Source: Muribaculaceae bacterium (GTDB taxonomy: Bacteria > Bacteroidota > Bacteroidia > Bacteroidales > Muribaculaceae). Taken from it: 64,000 nt of DNA. Below the pieces are notes generated by a model. The model did not search any database and was not told the origin of the DNA. It saw only the letters and a list, made by a program, of their open reading frames with translations. The position numbers and the translations under genes are program-made. The DNA lies in the NCBI GenBank assembly GCA_017553785.1, contig JAFZKD010000111.1:1-64000 (forward strand). The letters run 5' to 3'. Positions 63,347 to 64,000 of the stretch are shown here, one piece after another. Each line of letters starts with the position of its first letter. Position 1 is the first letter of the stretch.

Positions 63347-63901
63347 TTATTTCTTCAGCTCGTCGGCAACCTTCTGAGCAGCCTCAGCGCCTTTCTCCTT
63401 AGCCGCGTCAACGGCGTCGCCAGCGGCGTCCTTAACGGCCTCGGTAGCAGCCTCAACCTTCTCACCAGCAGCGTCAACGGCAGCGTCAACAGCCTCACCA
63501 ACCTTCTCGGCGGCAGCCTTAGCTACGAAATCAGCGAAACCAGCTTTCAGGTTCTCGGGAACATCGATGTAGTTAGTCATCTTGTCAGCGAGGGTCGGGA
63601 TCTTAGCGAGGAGGGCTTCCTTGTTGTTTTCCCAAACGGTCTTCAGGATGTTGATGATGTTGAAGTAACCAGCCTCGTCACCACCATCCAGAAGTTCCTG
63701 AGCCTTAGCCTTGATGCCATCGAGCAGAGAAAGAGCAGAAGCCTCATCGGCGCAAGCCAGCAGGTCGTTAGCAACACCGTCAACAGTGTACTCAGCTACG
63801 GGAGCCTCTTCAGTAACTTCCTCAGCGGGCTTGGTCTCAGTCTTGCAACCAACAAAAGCGATAGCAGCAACAGCTGCAAACATCAATAAAAATTTCTTCA
63901 T
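63347..63901 (-). CDS. Ala-rich amphipathic lipoprotein
   Basis: A 184-residue lipoprotein: MKKFLLMFAAVAAIAFVGC, lipidation at C19. A short acidic linker is followed by a helical domain (about 35-125; KTVWENNKEALLAKIPTLADKM) and a C-terminal 55-residue stretch made almost only of Ala, Glu, Lys, Asp and Val. Repeated VDAA, EKVEAATEAVKDAAG and DAAKEKGAEAA units give it the look of late-embryogenesis or apolipoprotein-type amphipathic helices. Function unknown; a membrane-surface or stress role is inference. It has a well-formed promoter. Confidence 0.8.
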   Translation of the reverse strand: MKKFLLMFAAVAAIAFVGCKTETKPAEEVTEEAPVAEYTVDGVANDLLACADEASALSLLDGIKAKAQELLDGGDEAGYFNIINILKTVWENNKEALLAKIPTLADKMTNYIDVPENLKAGFADFVAKAAAEKVGEAVDAAVDAAGEKVEAATEAVKDAAGDAVDAAKEKGAEAAQKVADELKK

Positions 63902-63952
63902 AATAAAACAACTTTTAAAATAAATGATTAATAATAAAACGATTCAACGCCG

Positions 63953-63982
63953 CAAAAGTAACGGCTATTTTTGAATTACCAA
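63953..63982 (-). promoter_or_regulatory. Promoter of the Ala-rich lipoprotein gene
   Basis: Minus-strand TTG (63982-63980), 19-bp spacer, TACTTTTG (63960-63953); leader about 48 nt. Confidence 0.7.
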
Positions 63983-64000
63983 ATTTTTTTGCTCCTAATT

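Overview
This window is chromosomal DNA of a gut-type Bacteroidales bacterium, most likely from the Muribaculaceae/Prevotellaceae side of the order. The reasons are: promoters of the Bacteroidota type (TTG, 19-22 bp, TAnnTTTG) before many genes; a FeoA-FeoB fusion; a Bacteroides-type serine palmitoyltransferase; carboxynorspermidine decarboxylase; a type IX secretion plug protein; DUF4251; BspA-type leucine-rich-repeat proteins; and dockerin-like tails on several secreted proteins. No phage, integrase, transposase, CRISPR array or rRNA operon was seen. One tRNA gene (Gly, CCC anticodon) is present.

Layout. 1-2.5 kb: leftward operon of dCMP deaminase and two tandem S41 proteases, the second cut by the window edge. 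2.6-5.1 kb: feoAB fusion with a 20-bp palindrome upstream. 5.1-12.7 kb: leftward genes for an acyltransferase, an ADP-ribosylglycohydrolase/SpoU methyltransferase/RadA operon, an unrecognised 101-aa protein with an operator-like promoter, tRNA-Gly, lipoproteins, a pRiA4b ORF-3-like protein and serine palmitoyltransferase. 12.8-22.3 kb: ligA, a CPBP protease, and the sppA-lpxK-pnp-thiL run. 22.3-23.0 kb: gene-free, with two candidate small RNAs. 23-32.6 kb: trmN6, an aromatic/Ser-Gly-rich secreted protein, a FadL-like outer-membrane protein, a MerR regulator divergent from alaS, a Ca/Na exchanger and the T9SS plug. 32.6-39.3 kb: leftward hsdR_N-like/uvrD/nspC operon, divergent M64 peptidase, holA. 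39.4-53 kb: accessory secreted-protein region with two S8 peptidases, gpmI and two BspA-type proteins. The larger one is bracketed by arrays of 7-bp tandem repeats. 53-64 kb: ridA, AlkD-like repair protein, pepC, a candidate small RNA, mutS2, an M3 peptidase, a Big_2/dockerin/FGE-like protein, a GNAT enzyme and an Ala-rich lipoprotein.

How it fits together. Most genes are housekeeping (replication and repair: ligA, holA, radA, uvrD, mutS2, AlkD-like; translation: alaS, tRNA; envelope: lpxK, spt, sppA). The distinctive layer is five secreted proteins (39.4, 41.8, 46.3, 51.2 and 60.6 kb) that share one pair of calcium-loop/helix repeats, although their other domains are unrelated. No cohesin was recognised here, so the partner of this tail is unknown. 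The most unusual observations are the heptanucleotide arrays around the 1339-aa surface protein gene, the compact small-RNA candidate between pepC and mutS2, two promoters that imply leaderless mRNAs (mutS2 and the GNAT gene), and operator-like palindromes at feoAB and at the 101-aa gene. Promoter, terminator and RNA calls were made by eye and are predictions.
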